A stretch of DNA of 64,000 bases, from contig NC_092122.1 of NCBI RefSeq assembly GCF_045679555.1, forward strand, positions 13,133,043-13,197,042, written 5' to 3'. The notes under the pieces were generated by a model. The model was not told the DNA's origin, ran no database searches, and saw only the letters and a list, made by a program, of their open reading frames with translations. Of this stretch, positions 22,507 to 34,698 are shown one piece after another (the first letter of the stretch is position 1; each line of letters opens with the position of its first letter). The DNA comes from Salvelinus alpinus. Its lineage: Eukaryota; Chordata; Actinopteri; Salmoniformes; Salmonidae. The translations under genes and the position numbers were made by a program.

Positions 22507-23700
22507 TATACAGAATGGTGTTGTCTGCGTAGAGGTGGATCAGAGAATCACCAGCAGCAAGAGCGACATCATTGATATATACAGAGAAAAGAGTCGGCCC
22601 GAGAATTGAACCCTGTGGCACCCCCATAGAGACTGCCAGAGGTCCAGACAACAGGCCCTCCAATTTGACACACAGAACTCTATCTGAGAAGTAGTTAGTG
22701 AACCAGGCGAGGCAGTCACTTGAGAAACCCAGGCTATTGAGTCTGCCGATTAGAATGCGGTGATTGACAGAATCAAAAGCCTTGGCCAGGTCGATGAAGA
22801 CGGCTGCACAGTACTGTCTTTTATCGATGGTGGTTATGATATCGTTTAGAACCTTGAGCGTGGCTGAGGTGCACCCATGACCAGCTCGGAAACTAGATTG
22901 CATAGTGGAGAAGGTATGGTGGGATTCGAAATGGTCGGTGATCTGTTTGTTAACTTGGCTTTCGAAGACTTTAGAAAGGCAGGGCAGGATGGATATAGGT
23001 GTGTAACAGTTTGGTTCTAGAGTGTCTCCCCCTTTGAAGAGGGGGATGACGGCGGCAGCTTTACAATCTTTAGGAATCTCAGACGATAAGAAAGAGAGGT
23101 TGAACAGACTAGTAATAGGGGTTGCAACAATTTCGGCTGATAATTTTTGAAAAAGAGGGTCCAGATTTTGCAGCTCTTTCAGAACATCAGCTATCTGGAT
23201 TAGGGTGAAGGAGACACGGGGGGGGGGGGGGGGGGGGGGGGCAAGTTGCTGGGCAAGTTGCTGCGGGGGGTGCAGAGCTGTTGGCTGGGGAAGGGGTAGC
23301 CAGGTGGAAAGCATGGCCAGCTGTAGAAAAATGCTTATTGAAATTCTCGATTATTGTAGATTTATCGGTGGTGACAGTGTTTCCTAGCCTCAGTGCAGTG
23401 GGCAGCTGGGAGGAGGTGCTCTTATTCTCCATGGACTTTACAGTGTCCCAAACCTTTTTGGAATTAGTGCTACAGGATGCAAATATCTGTTTGAAAAAGC
23501 TAGCCTTTGCTTTCCTAACTGACTGTATATTGGTTCCTGACTTCCCTGAAAAGCTGCATATTGCGGGGGTTATTCGATGCTAATGCAGTACACCACAGGA
23601 TGTTTTTTATGCTGGTCAAGGGCAGTAAGTCTGGAGTGAACCAAGGGCTATGTCTGCTCTTAGTTCTACATTTTTTGAATGGGGCATGCTTATTTCAGAT
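22507..23700 (-). mobile_element. Antisense LINE in copy B: reverse transcriptase, 279-codon open frame
   Basis: The minus-strand frame 23314-22475 covers [53 protein letters not shown] and the catalytic box, which here is YADN rather than YADD. It is longer than in A because no Tc1 interrupts it. The upstream part (23432-23187) follows in another frame after a poly-C run. Confidence 0.8.
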
Positions 23701-23704
23701 GGTA

Positions 23705-24469
23705 AGAAAAACACGTGGTGACAGGGGGGCAGTATTGAGTAGCTTGGATGAATAAGGTGCCCAGAGTAAACTGCCTGCTACTCTGTCCCAGATGCTAATA
23801 TATGCATATTATTAATAGTATTGGATAGAAAACACTCTGAAGCTTCTAAAACTGTTTGAATGATGTTTGTGAGTATAACAGAACTCATATGGAAGGCGAA
23901 AACCTGAGAAAAATCCAACCAGGAAGTGGGAAATCTGAGGCTTGTAGTTTTTTAACTCAGCCCCTATTGTAGATACAGTGGGATATTGGTTATGTTGTCT
24001 TCCTAAGGCTTCCACTAGATGTCAACAGTCTTTAGAACTTTGTTTGAGGCTTCTACTGTGAAGTGGGACTGAATGAGAGAGGAATGAGCCAGGTGTCTGG
24101 CAGAGTGCCACAGGCTCTGAGGCGCGGTCACGAGAGAGTTAGCTCTCGTTCCATTGCTTTTCTACAGACATAGGAATTCTCCGGTTGGAACATTATTGAA
24201 GATTTATGATAAAAACATCCTAAAGATTGATTCTATACTTAGTTTGACAAGTTTCTACGGGCTGTAACGGAACTTTTTGAACTTTTCGTCTGACTTTTGG
24301 CTGGACCAGAACGCGCTTTTGGATTTGTTTACCAAACGCCCTAACAAAAGAAGCTATTGGACATAAATTATGGACATTATCGAACAAAATGAACATTTAT
24401 TGTGGAACTGCGATTCCTCGGAGTGCATTCTGATGAAGATCATCAAAGGTAAGTGAATATTTATAATGC
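23705..24469 (+). repeat. R2-family repeat in the LINE, copy B
   Basis: Holds the 5' half of the repeat (GGGGGGCAGTATTGAGTAGC onward), and ends abruptly at TATAATGCT, where about 1.6 kb present in A (10537-12131) is absent, including the LINE endonuclease. Confidence 0.6.
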
Positions 24470-25615
24470 TAGTGTGTTGGGAACAGAGAATAAAAGGAGC
24501 AGATTTCTGGGCGTGGTAGATTAGATTCAGGGCATAATGTACAGACAAGGGTATGGTAGGGTGTGAGAACAGTGGAGGAAACCTAGGCATTGAGTGACAA
24601 TGAGAGAGGTTGCATCTCTGGAGGCACCAGTTAAGCCCGGTGAGGTCTTCGCATGTGTGGTGGGTGGGACAAAAGAGCTATCTAAGGCATGTTGAGTGGG
24701 ACTGGGGGCTCTACAGTGAAATAAAACAATAAGAACTAACCGAAAAAGCAGTAGACAAGGCATATTGACATTAGAGAGAGGCATAAAGCAATCACAGGTG
24801 TTGATCGGGAGAGCTAAGACAACAACGGGTAAATGGCGATGAATGGGCAGAGAGGGTCAGTTAGGTACACACAGGACCCGAGTTTGAGGCTGGGGTCGAC
24901 AGATTAACAACATGAGGTACCATGTTAGTGAACAGTCTAGCAGGCATCAACTGTGTAGCCAAGTGATCATAGGGTCCATTGAGCAGCAATAGGTAAGTCA
25001 GGGAGCCGTTCGGTAGTCGCTACTACGCTAGGCGAGCGGGAGACACGGCGTTCAGAAAGCTAGCGGGCCGGGGCTAGCAGATGGGTCTTCGGCGACATTG
25101 CAACGGAAAATCCTGTTGAAGCCACATCGGACGATTACGTCGGCAGACCAGTCGTGATGGATCGGCAGGGCTCGGTGTCGACAATAAAGGGTCCAGGCCA
25201 ATTGGCAAAAGAGGTATTGTAGCCCAAGATTTAGCTGGTATACATTCGTCGGCTAGCCGGGAGATGGGCTATGCTTCGATATGCTCTGGGTTGATATCGC
25301 GCTGTGGAGACTGGCAGGTATTGACCGAGCTAAAGCTGGCTGGTGTCCGAGCTAAAGGTGAAGACCGCTAGCAGTGGCTAACAATGACTACTAGCTAGTG
25401 GCTAGTTAGGTGGCTAGCTGCTGATGGAGGTTCCAGTTAAAAAGTATAAAAAAATCAGATCCGTACCACATTGGGTGAGGCGGGTTGCAGGAAAGTATAT
25501 TTAGTTCTTAGATGGAAAGTGAGATTAAAATATATACGGAAAAAAAACGAGAAAGACTATATACACGGGACAAGACAAACACACGTTCGACTGCTACGTC
25601 ATCTTGGATTTAACA
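24470..25615 (-). mobile_element. Antisense LINE in copy B: 5' end
   Basis: Runs to the LINE 5' end near CTGCTACGTCATCTTGGAT (about 25612), which is missing from A. Beyond it TGTCTAAACA occurs in several tandem copies up to 25660. Confidence 0.65.
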
Positions 25616-25668
25616 AGATGTCTAAACATGTCTAAACATTTTACATGTCTAAACAAAAGACTCCACTT

Positions 25669-26567
25669 CGCCATATGAATGCATGACCCATCAAGATATC
25701 CAGGTGATTACGGCCATCTATTGTATTTCATGAACATGTGTACTGTACATGTCTAGACAATAGTGACCCAACCACTTAGCTAGATGTTGCTGGGGGAGTG
25801 GCTATAGCATTTCCTTCACATGACCCATCAATTTAGTGTGTAAGCGTAATCTAAAAATTACCAAAATGTATAACATATTTTTATCTGGACACTTTTTTTT
25901 GTGTTTACCAGAGACGGTAATGTAAAGAACAACATGACCTGCACCAAAGTTAGATCAGGATATAGGCCAAGGACTAGATGAAGTGTATTTTTACCGAGTT
26001 TTTCATTATTGTAGGCTACTACTTTTAGTATTGAAATCTTTGGTTGTTGACTAAACTACTTACTCCGTTTAGCATGTCTTCACATTAGAATCCTTAAAGA
26101 GACGGGTGCGGCTAAGGCTTAAGAGGGTGTGAACATTGCTGAACAGGTGTTGGCAAAGAAGAATTGTCTAGTAGATGTACAAGGGCCATTTTCTTCAAAG
26201 TTGATCAACTTTCAATGCAGAATTACTTTCGCATTGTTCCTCAACTGCAGTGTATGATATACCATTTTCTAGCTCTGAGTCTCTACTTTTATATAATGTA
26301 AAAAACACAATAAAACATTTTACAACATAAAACTGAATTGAGGCGGTCGGTCACATTTGTTCTCAATTAAGTAAAGGGTTTAAATAAACAAATAAAGGAT
26401 TAGATCAAATCTATAAAATATGGCCAATAATCATTTTAGAATGTTCTTTAATCCTGCATACTGTTGTTTGTTATTCAACATGTGTTACATTTTGATCTAC
26501 CAACTTCTGTGTGCCAAAATTTGCCACATTGTTTACTTTTACAAATTTACAACAGTTGCTTCAAGGT
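25669..26567 (+). repeat. Block P, copy B (extended form)
   Basis: As in A to 26121, then about 325 bases lacking in A. The first 170 of these (to about 26290) align with 56240-56420 upstream of C exon 1 (TATACCATTTTCTAGCT). No sequence resembling exon 1 follows. Confidence 0.6.
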
Positions 26568-26579
26568 AATCCTCCAAGG

Positions 26580-29500
26580 TAATCCTTGTTCTGTTACCCA
26601 GTAAACAGCACCCTACCGACAAAAAAAGCTCTAAAACGATGCCTAATGATAATTCTTCTCCTGACACTGGTCATAGACCCAAACAAGATTACTTTCAATA
26701 TCGCCAAAGGGAGTGTGATAAGATCATTGTTTCGGAGTCCCTTTTTGACATGCCGGGAGGTTATTCTGACCTCTCGAAAGAACTGTTACATTTATCTAAG
26801 CGCCAGACGAGAACGCATCTACATATAGTCACTCTTAGTGATTATGTGCGTCAAGGCATTATTCCACGGGGACTCAGGTGGCAAAAAGAACCATGATTGG
26901 GACAGTCAGAGATGATTTCTGTGAGCGCTGGTCTGCCATCCTGAACAAATGCTCTATTGATTTAATGACATTAATTGTTGACCAGTTGAAAAAGGATTTT
27001 AGTGAAATGGATAACACGATTAAAGACAAACGCACAGCTCTACAAATAGCTGTTAATGATGATGGCATATTCAATGAACTGATGAAAACTAACCAAGCGC
27101 TCCAGGACAAGTTGTCTACAGAAATAAAGGACCTTAAAATCAAGAAATTCAACCAAGACAAAAAAGACAAGGCCGAGGATAAAGTCTACTTCTGGAGAAA
27201 CCCTGACAAGAGAGGTCCTGCTCCTCCTCTCCATGGCAGACGCAGGAGGGATGCCGCTTACTTCGATCCACCCCCGTCTGATCAACACTCTACAACCAGC
27301 GCCTCATCGGCTTCCAGTGGTAGTTTTTTATTCAACGAGAGACTGGACGGACGGAAGGGAGGAGGTGGCCGCAGGCACGCGCATCGACGAGATGCAGCAC
27401 CCGACCGGGTAAGAAGAAACGACTATCAGAGGCAGAGGAGACCGTTCACACGGTCCCAGAACCCACGGGACTGAGTGTCTTTAATTTATCAAGCAAGATA
27501 TTGAGCCCTGCCCATGTCTCTTTCCTTAATAAAGGGTTATCTTTTGTGCCTACGACCCAGTGCAACGACTTTGATGTTAAGGTAGACATGTTTACGTTTT
27601 TTAGAAACATCTGTTTAAGGGAATACTTTAGCTCCCCTAATCCTGACATTTCTATTGAACCAGTAGGTTGCTCACCGGCACATACTCCGACTCCTTTTAG
27701 AAGCAAGAGTTATTTTATACCACCAACCAATCGCAATCACTCTATCGAGACATATTGTAGACTTGTTGAAAAAGATGTTGCTCATCTCCTTAAGAACAAA
27801 CAGGAGTCCAAATCTTAACACAATTTACCTAAGGATGAAAAACAAGCTTTGCTTGATTTACAATCCGATACCTCAGTCCTTATTCGTCCTGCTGACAAGG
27901 GTGGGTCGGTTGTACTCATGGATAGGACAGCTTATGTAAATGAGTGTCATAGACAGCTGCTTGACAACACCTTTTACAAGAAACTCAGAAGTGACCCCAC
28001 TTCCCAATTTCAGAATACTATCTTTACTGTCCTAGATGGGTATTTAGGCTGTGGTCAGATAACCAAAAAATAACATGACTTTTTGGCTATTCAACACCCT
28101 AAAATTGCCACTTTCTATACTTTGCCGAAATTACACAAGAATGTTACAAAACCTCCAGGGCGCCCTATTGTAGCTGGCATTGATGCAGTAACGGCCCCTC
28201 TATCTACTTTTGTTGACTTTTTTATTAGACCACTCGCAGAACAGCTCCCCTCCTTTGTAAAGGACACCAGCAGTATGATCTCTATCATAGAATCTCTTGA
28301 TCCTCTCCCTGAGAATACCTTGTTAGTTACTTTTGATGTTGAGTCGTTATACACAAACATTCCACACGAGGGCAGTATTGAAGCTATGGAACATTTTCTT
28401 CTGCAACGTGACCCTAATGAACTACCTTCCAGTGCATGCATTATAACATTGGCTGAAATAGTACTCACACACAACTACTTCATGTTTCTAAATTAGACGA
28501 AGGGTACTGCTATGGGATCCCCCATGGCTCCTAACTATGCTAATTTGTATGTGGGCTACATGGAGAAACAGTCTATTTTCAATCCTCAAAAAAAAAAATC
28601 TTGCCTAACATCATTATTTGGAAACGGTATATTGATGATATTTTTGTTCTATGGAGGGGTGATGCAAAACAGCTCCAGACGTTCCATGCTTTTCTTAACT
28701 CCTGTTCTGAACATTTGAGATTTACTATGCAATCCGATACACGTCAAATCAGTTTTCTTGATCTTGTGTGAAAATAATGTTCTATACACTGATCTTTACA
28801 GGAAACCTACTGATCGTAACAGTTTGTTGAGGGCTGACAGTTGTCACCCACTTCCCTTGAAAAATAGTTTGCCCTACAGCCAATTCTGTCGAATCAAAAG
28901 AATTTGCAAAAAACAATCAGATTTCGACAGAAATATGGCTGAGTCGCAAAGAAAGTTCAAGGAGAGGGGGTACAAAAATGATCAGATTAATATTGCCATT
29001 GAGAAAATTCTAAGCAAAAAGACGCATTCTTGCATTCTAACTACCCGCTATTCAAAGCGCTCTGAACAAATTAAGGGAATCTTTCACAAACATTGGCACA
29101 TTCTAAAATCCGACGATCGTCTCGGTAATGTGTTTTCGGACTATCCCTTGGTCGTATTTTCGCGGGGCAGAAATCTCAGAGACCAATTGGTACACTCTGA
29201 TTTACCACCCCAAGATATTCCTGAACAACGTCTACTTGCGCCCCTACTGGATGGAAATTACAAGTGTAATGGCTGTGCTCAATGCAATGGCACTTATAAA
29301 TGCAGATCCTTCAAACACCCACAAACAGGGAAATCGATCCCAATCAAAGGCGTTATTACGTGCTCCACTAAGGCAGTTATTTATCTTATAACTTGTCCTT
29401 GTGGTAAAAATGATGTGGGTAAAACAAAGCGCGAATTAAAAGTACGTATCTCAGAGCATCGTAGCACCATTAGGTGCAAAAACTTGACTTACCCAGTTGC

Positions 29501-30004
29501 GGCTCACTTTTTGGAGGCAGGCCACTCGATTTCGTCTCTGCGTTATATTGGCATCGAACATGTCACCCTCCCTAGGAGAGGGGGTGACCTTGATAATTTA
29601 TTGTTAAAACAAGAGGCTGCCTGGATCTTTAACTTAAAGACCCTTGCTCCCTTCGGTCTCAACGTAGACTTTGATCTGAAGCCATTCTTGTGATTATTGT
29701 GACTTTGCCATTGTAATTGTTTGTAGGTTTGTGTAGTCTAAAATTAATCTATGATCGTATGCTATCCATTTGTTTTTTGTATGTTGCTCTTTGTATGCCA
29801 TTTTAATATTTGAGAATTAACCAATGATATTAGGCCACTCTTGGCCATGATTACAGACACCTGTGTGTCTTTTGACACTATATAAACGAGTCATCCCGCA
29901 GTGTTTGTGATTATACCCTGATGAAGACAGCTTGGCTGTCGAAACGTTAGTAATTACATTTTTGCATCTGAGCTCCTAGAGTGTGCGGCTCTCCTTTATT
30001 TTTA
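26580..30004 (+). mobile_element. Penelope-like retroelement, only in copy B
   Basis: Flanked by a 12-bp target duplication AATCCTCCAAGG (26568-26579 and 30005-30016). Copy A has the empty site at about 13590. It encodes a Penelope-type reverse transcriptase followed by a GIY-YIG endonuclease, the diagnostic order of this group. A hammerhead-like core lies near its 3' end (29907-29957). Confidence 0.88.
26878..29693 (+). pseudogene. Penelope reverse transcriptase plus GIY-YIG endonuclease, broken
   Basis: Reverse transcriptase boxes in order: RPADKGGSVVLMDR, FYTLPKLHKN, LLVTFDVESLYTNIPHEG, GTAMGSPMAPNYANLY and WKRYIDDIFVLWRG (catalytic YIDD at about 28630). The endonuclease follows, with VIYLITCPCG and LKVRISEHRST, and the conserved Glu in KQEAAWI. 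Stops occur at 27816, 28071 and 28494. An A-run near 28590 shifts the frame across YIDD, and it shifts back near 28757. The second tyrosine of the GIY-YIG pair is replaced (NDVGKT). Confidence 0.85.
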
Positions 30005-30203
30005 AATCCTCCAAGGCAGAACAAACCTTATTAATCAACTTTTTAAAAATCAAATGCAAACAGTAGTTATGTAAATGAGGTCATAGTCTGTGTGTATCAA
30101 AAGGAGTGACTTTCATTGATTCTGGCAGCCTTAAACAATCCGAAATACACAGAAACAACAAATTAAAGATAGTTTGATGAAATGCTGTCAATTGTGTCCA
30201 CAG

Positions 30204-33200
30204 TAAAGTCAGTCAACAACGGGATCAGTCTGAAAGAGGGGCAGGCTGTGAAGGCTACCGAGGTCAAGAAGGAGAGGAAGGTGGTGAAGAAGTTGTACCC
30301 CAACTCAGCTCTGTTTACAAGCTGGGGTGATGAGCTCTCAGAGGAGGAGCAGAAAGAGGCAGAGGAGCTGTTTCAGATGTATGGATACAACGCCTTCCTG
30401 AGTGACAGACTACCCCTGAACAGGGAACTCCCTGATACTCGCAATCCTATGTAAATCTTTTTCCTCATCTCTCTGCCACCTCTACACAAAAAATGATGGA
30501 TAACTCAAGACTTCTGAATTCTAACCAGTCTGTTCCATTGCGCTCATCCGAGGTCAATTCCATCTCCAGCACTTTTAATGCAATTTGACAAATTACATTG
30601 AAATGGCCGAACTTTAAGAGTGAAACAGCAGCTTTGGTGAAGTGACTGAATGATATGAGGTAGACCAAATGTTTTTGTTGTGTCTGTCAGGTGTGCTAAT
30701 CACCAGTACCCCCATGACCTGCCCACCATCAGCGTGGTGTTGATCTACTTGGACGAGGCCCTGTCAATCATCAAGAGAGCTGTCCGCAGCATCATAGACA
30801 AGACCCCCCAACGCCTGCTCAAAGACATCATACTGGTGGATGACCACAGCTCCAATGGTTCGCCTAATTTGTCTATGCTCTCCGCTTAGAAACATTTGAA
30901 AGTATATTTGAACTCAAGTGTGGCTTTCAACTTTTGTTGTGTACCAATGCTTTGCAAGTGTCTGCTTTCCCAGAGGACCTAAAGGAGAAGTTGGATGCCT
31001 ACATCAGCTTCATCGATGAAGAGCGTCCGGGCCTGTTGAAGAGAGTGAGACACCTGGAGCAGCTCGGTCTCACACAGGCCCGCCTCTCAGGGTGGAGGGA
31101 AGCTGAAGGAGACGTGGTGGCCATCTTGGATGCCCACATAGAAGTCCACGTGGAATGGTAGTCTGAATGGTTTATATTATAAAGACACTCAGTGATATTT
31201 TTTTGAGAGCCCTTTAATACAATGTTTTCACTCTGTGTTTCTGTGAACAGGGCGGAGCCTCTGTTAGCTCGGATAAAGGAGGACCGCACGTTGGTGTTGT
31301 CACCGGTGTTTGACAAAGTCCATTTCGATGACTTGACAGTCACACGTTATTGGCCGAGTGCACACGCCTTTGACTGGGCCCTGTGGTGTATGTACGAGTC
31401 CTTCAGACCTGAGTGGTATGCCTTAAAAAACGAGACACAGCCAGGAAAGTGAGTTGTTTGTGATTTCATCATCGGAGGATAGTCCTGTTTCACAAGTCTG
31501 TTTGAATAGGCGAAAAGGGAAATCTTACCTAATATTTACACCTGTATTGTTATTTTGCGTTATCTATTCATTAAAATGAATGTCACATCTCCCATTTTAG
31601 AAATGACCATTATGTGTTGTGTATGTTTGTCAGGAGCCCCTCCATTATGGGCATACTAGTGGTTGATCGCCTGTTCTTTGGGGAAATTGGTGCTCTGGAT
31701 GGTGGGCTGAAGATCTATGGAGGTGAAAATGTTGAACTGGGCATCCGGGTAAGCCCCTCTGCTAGTTTATGAATGAATGTTAGAAACCAAAGCAGACTTG
31801 TTTGCAGAATTGCTTTCTGTTCTTGAGTCGTTCATTTTGAACAAACCAATCTACGTCCAACATCCAGAGACTTCAGTCCATATCATTAAACTCTTCCTTC
31901 TCTCTTGGTGTTTGGTGTGTCTAGGTGTGGCTGTGTGGTGGAAGTGTCGAGGTCATACCTTGTTCTAAAATAGCCCACATCGAGAGGGCCCATAAACCCT
32001 ATCTCCCAGACCTGAGCTTTATAATGAAGAGGAATGCTCTGAGAGTGGCTGAGGTCTGGATGGATGAATACAAACATAATGTCAACATCGCCTGGAACCT
32101 CCCACTGAAGGTACTGTACACAACAAACCATTCAAAAAGTAGGTTTTGTTCAGCTGCTCCTATGGAATAACAATCATCGCTGTTATGCATGCTTTGTGTT
32201 TGAAAATAAGTAGACTAGACAGTCACTATTATAAAATGGTCTATTACTCAATGCCATAATAAAGATCATAGGATCCATGTAAAATGATGGCGGTAAGCCA
32301 TCATCAAGTGGATAATAGGTGGATTGCTCACATAGCCTGTGTTTCTGATTTAGAAACCTTCCTCTTTCTCACCACAGGATCATGGCATAGACATTGGGGA
32401 TGTTTCAGAGAGGAAGAAGTTGAGAAAGAGTCTGAACTGCAAACCCTTCCAGTGGTATCTGGACAATGTGTATCCAATGTTAGACCCCCTGGGTGACTTG
32501 CTTGGTTATGGAGCTGTGAGTGATGCTAAAATGTTACTGTTGATTTGGAATGATTTCCTCACCAACTGTGTTTGGTGCATAGAATTATTTCTTCAATAGG
32601 ATGCAGGGTCATAAATCCAACTCATTATCAGGATAGGAATTTGCACTTTTATAACTGTTTAATCTTGGTCCATAAAATCAACAGCTGGTCAATGACCTGA
32701 AGACGGATCTCTGTATAGATCAAGGCCCAGTTCCGGGGAACACACCTATTTTATATGAATGCCATTATTTTGGTTCACAGGTTTGTAGAATTATTGCTTA
32801 GTGTTTTAGAATGTAGCCAATTGTATAACATGGTCCATCCCGTAGCAGAGCCGGGACTCAACCCATACCACAATGCAAAGTACTGTCAATACCACAGATA
32901 CAGAAAAGTCAAAATATCTATCCTCTCTGTCCAGAACTGTTATTATCGAGCCAGCGGGGAGATCTACATTGGAGGCATCAAGTCTCACAAGTACAACAGT
33001 AATCGCTGTCTGATGGACATTGGCACTCGAACCCCAGGACTGTATGAGTGCAAGGAGGCCAAGCAGAAGGGATTCCACATGCTCTGGGAATTTCAACAGG
33101 TAAGCACTCCAACATGAAATAGGGAAATTGATGCTTATAAACTGTTGGAAACATGGGAGATGTCTTTGACTTTAGTGTGATGTTGTATAGTGGAATGTTT

Positions 33201-33349
33201 GCTGTGTTTTACAGGGAAAAGCCATCCAGAACAGACAGACAAAGAGATGTCTGGAGATTGCCCCAGGGGAGGACACTTCCTACCAGCTCATCATTCAGGA
33301 GTGCAGTGGGCAGCACTGGAAAATACAGAATGTGATAAAAGACTTCTGA
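30204..33349 (+). CDS. galnt8-like: GALNT8/9/18-type transferase, copy B, exons 2-11
   Basis: Exons: 30204-30450, 30691-30857, 30974-31157, 31251-31448, 31634-31748, 31925-32110, 32378-32515, 32685-32780, 32935-33099 and 33215-33349. Lengths and phases are identical to copy A; all splice sites and the stop are intact. The exon 2 acceptor is followed by TAAAG, which is not a stop because the first base of the codon comes from exon 1 (G|TA = Val). Visible amino-acid changes from A are few (DPK to NPM, GGM to GGL, SITM to SFIM, GPQ to GSQ, EIF to [13 protein letters not shown] to [13 protein letters not shown] to IQN). Catalytic DAH and GGEN are kept. Exon 1 is missing from this assembly. Confidence 0.87.
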
Positions 33350-33990
33350 TACACTGAGATAGTTAGGCCTACTGTACCAGAGACAATACAGCAGGACTAT
33401 AGGAGTTATGCTGTGATAATAAGCACGTGGGAAGGTGGTATTTACCACATACAATTCGTAAAATCCACTTGAACACCCCTCCAACTGGTAATTACCAGTG
33501 GGAAACTAGTCTATCATCCCTGAGCTCTGACATCTCCCAGATGCTGACCTCTGACGGCACCTACTAAGGAAATGACCTTTTTAGCGGCATTATCAACAGT
33601 TAAATGCAACAACAAAACATTATTTACAAAGTTTTTGAACACTATCATTTTTGTACAAACATGATAGCTGTACTTACAGTTTATGGTTGACGCAGCCTGT
33701 TGGCCATTAGCCAATCTGAGTTTCTCAACGTGTTGAAAGCACGTGAATGCATTCAACTGATATTTACGACTTCACAACTGGTAATTACCACCTTCCCACT
33801 TCTTTATGAACACAGCATTATGATTACGCTTTGAAAAGCCCATCAGTGGTCAGCAGTGAGATGACTGTGTGATCTTAGTGAGCTGTTGGTTGGACATAGC
33901 TTCATGGGGACAGATGTACAGTTTCTTCACAGAATGTGGAATGCTATTGAGCTGTGTTCTCCTTGGTCCTGAATGTAATTGCAAAGAAAT

Positions 33991-33996
33991 AATAAA
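33991..33996 (+). terminator. Poly(A) signal AATAAA of copy B
   Basis: At the same relative place as in copy A, within a conserved context (GAAATAATAAATATGATTCC). Confidence 0.6.
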
Positions 33997-34119
33997 TATG
34001 ATTCCTGTATTTACGCTCATTTGTGGTTTGTTATTGATTCACTGTAGATTTTCACCAAAGAGGGTCATAGAATATTTTTCTGCATTGACATCATATAGAG
34101 CTGGGTTGACATCAGTGTA

Positions 34120-34695
34120 GTTTTGAAGACCCGTCTTCGACTGCTCAGGGATTTCTCTATGAGTTCTCTCTCTCTTACAGCTTCGGTGGCAGGTGGCAGG
34201 GCAGCGCATTCGGGAAATATTCAGACCGCTTTAGTTTTCCCACATTGTTAAGTTACAGCCTTATTCTAAAAAGTCCTGGCTCTGGCTGGGCCACTCAGAC
34301 ATTCAGAGACTTGTCCTGGAGGGGAAGCCTTGCTGCCAGAGTTGTTATGCCAGAGTGCGGAAAAAAAGAGGTCAGGGGACGATGTTCTGTCAGCAAGGTG
34401 AACCTCCACCCGAACAGGAAGGTGTGGAACTTTTTGAACCTGAAGATAATACCCAACGCTTCTTTCTCAATCTGCGGGTATTTCAGTCCTTGACATGCAG
34501 GCAATGGGCTTATCTTCTCCTGCAGGTGTGGAGTGACACGACGGCCCCAACTTCATATGGGGAAGTGTCACAGGCCAGTTGAATTGGCAAGGATGGATTG
34601 AAGTGAATCAACACCTTATCAATCAACACTGCCTTTGCTTTCTTGAAAGTAGTGTCCCACTCCCTTGTCCACGACCAGGGTTTGTTCTCTCTCAT
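34120..34695 (-). pseudogene. Tc1 remnant and gypsy RNase H fragment (B side)
   Basis: The minus strand gives IHFNPSLPIQLACDTSPYEVGAVVS, then YPQIEKEALGIIF and FTLLTEHRPLTSFF, the RNase H core of Ty3/gypsy elements. It is fuller than in A, where about 20 bases are deleted near 18058. A deleted Tc1 end lies at 34203-34320. Confidence 0.68.
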
Positions 34696-34698
34696 TAA

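Noticed and set aside
30204..30210. In-frame stop (TAA) at the start of copy B exon 2
   Set aside because: Exon 2 starts at the second codon position, so the bases read G|TA AAG (Val-Lys) and no stop exists.
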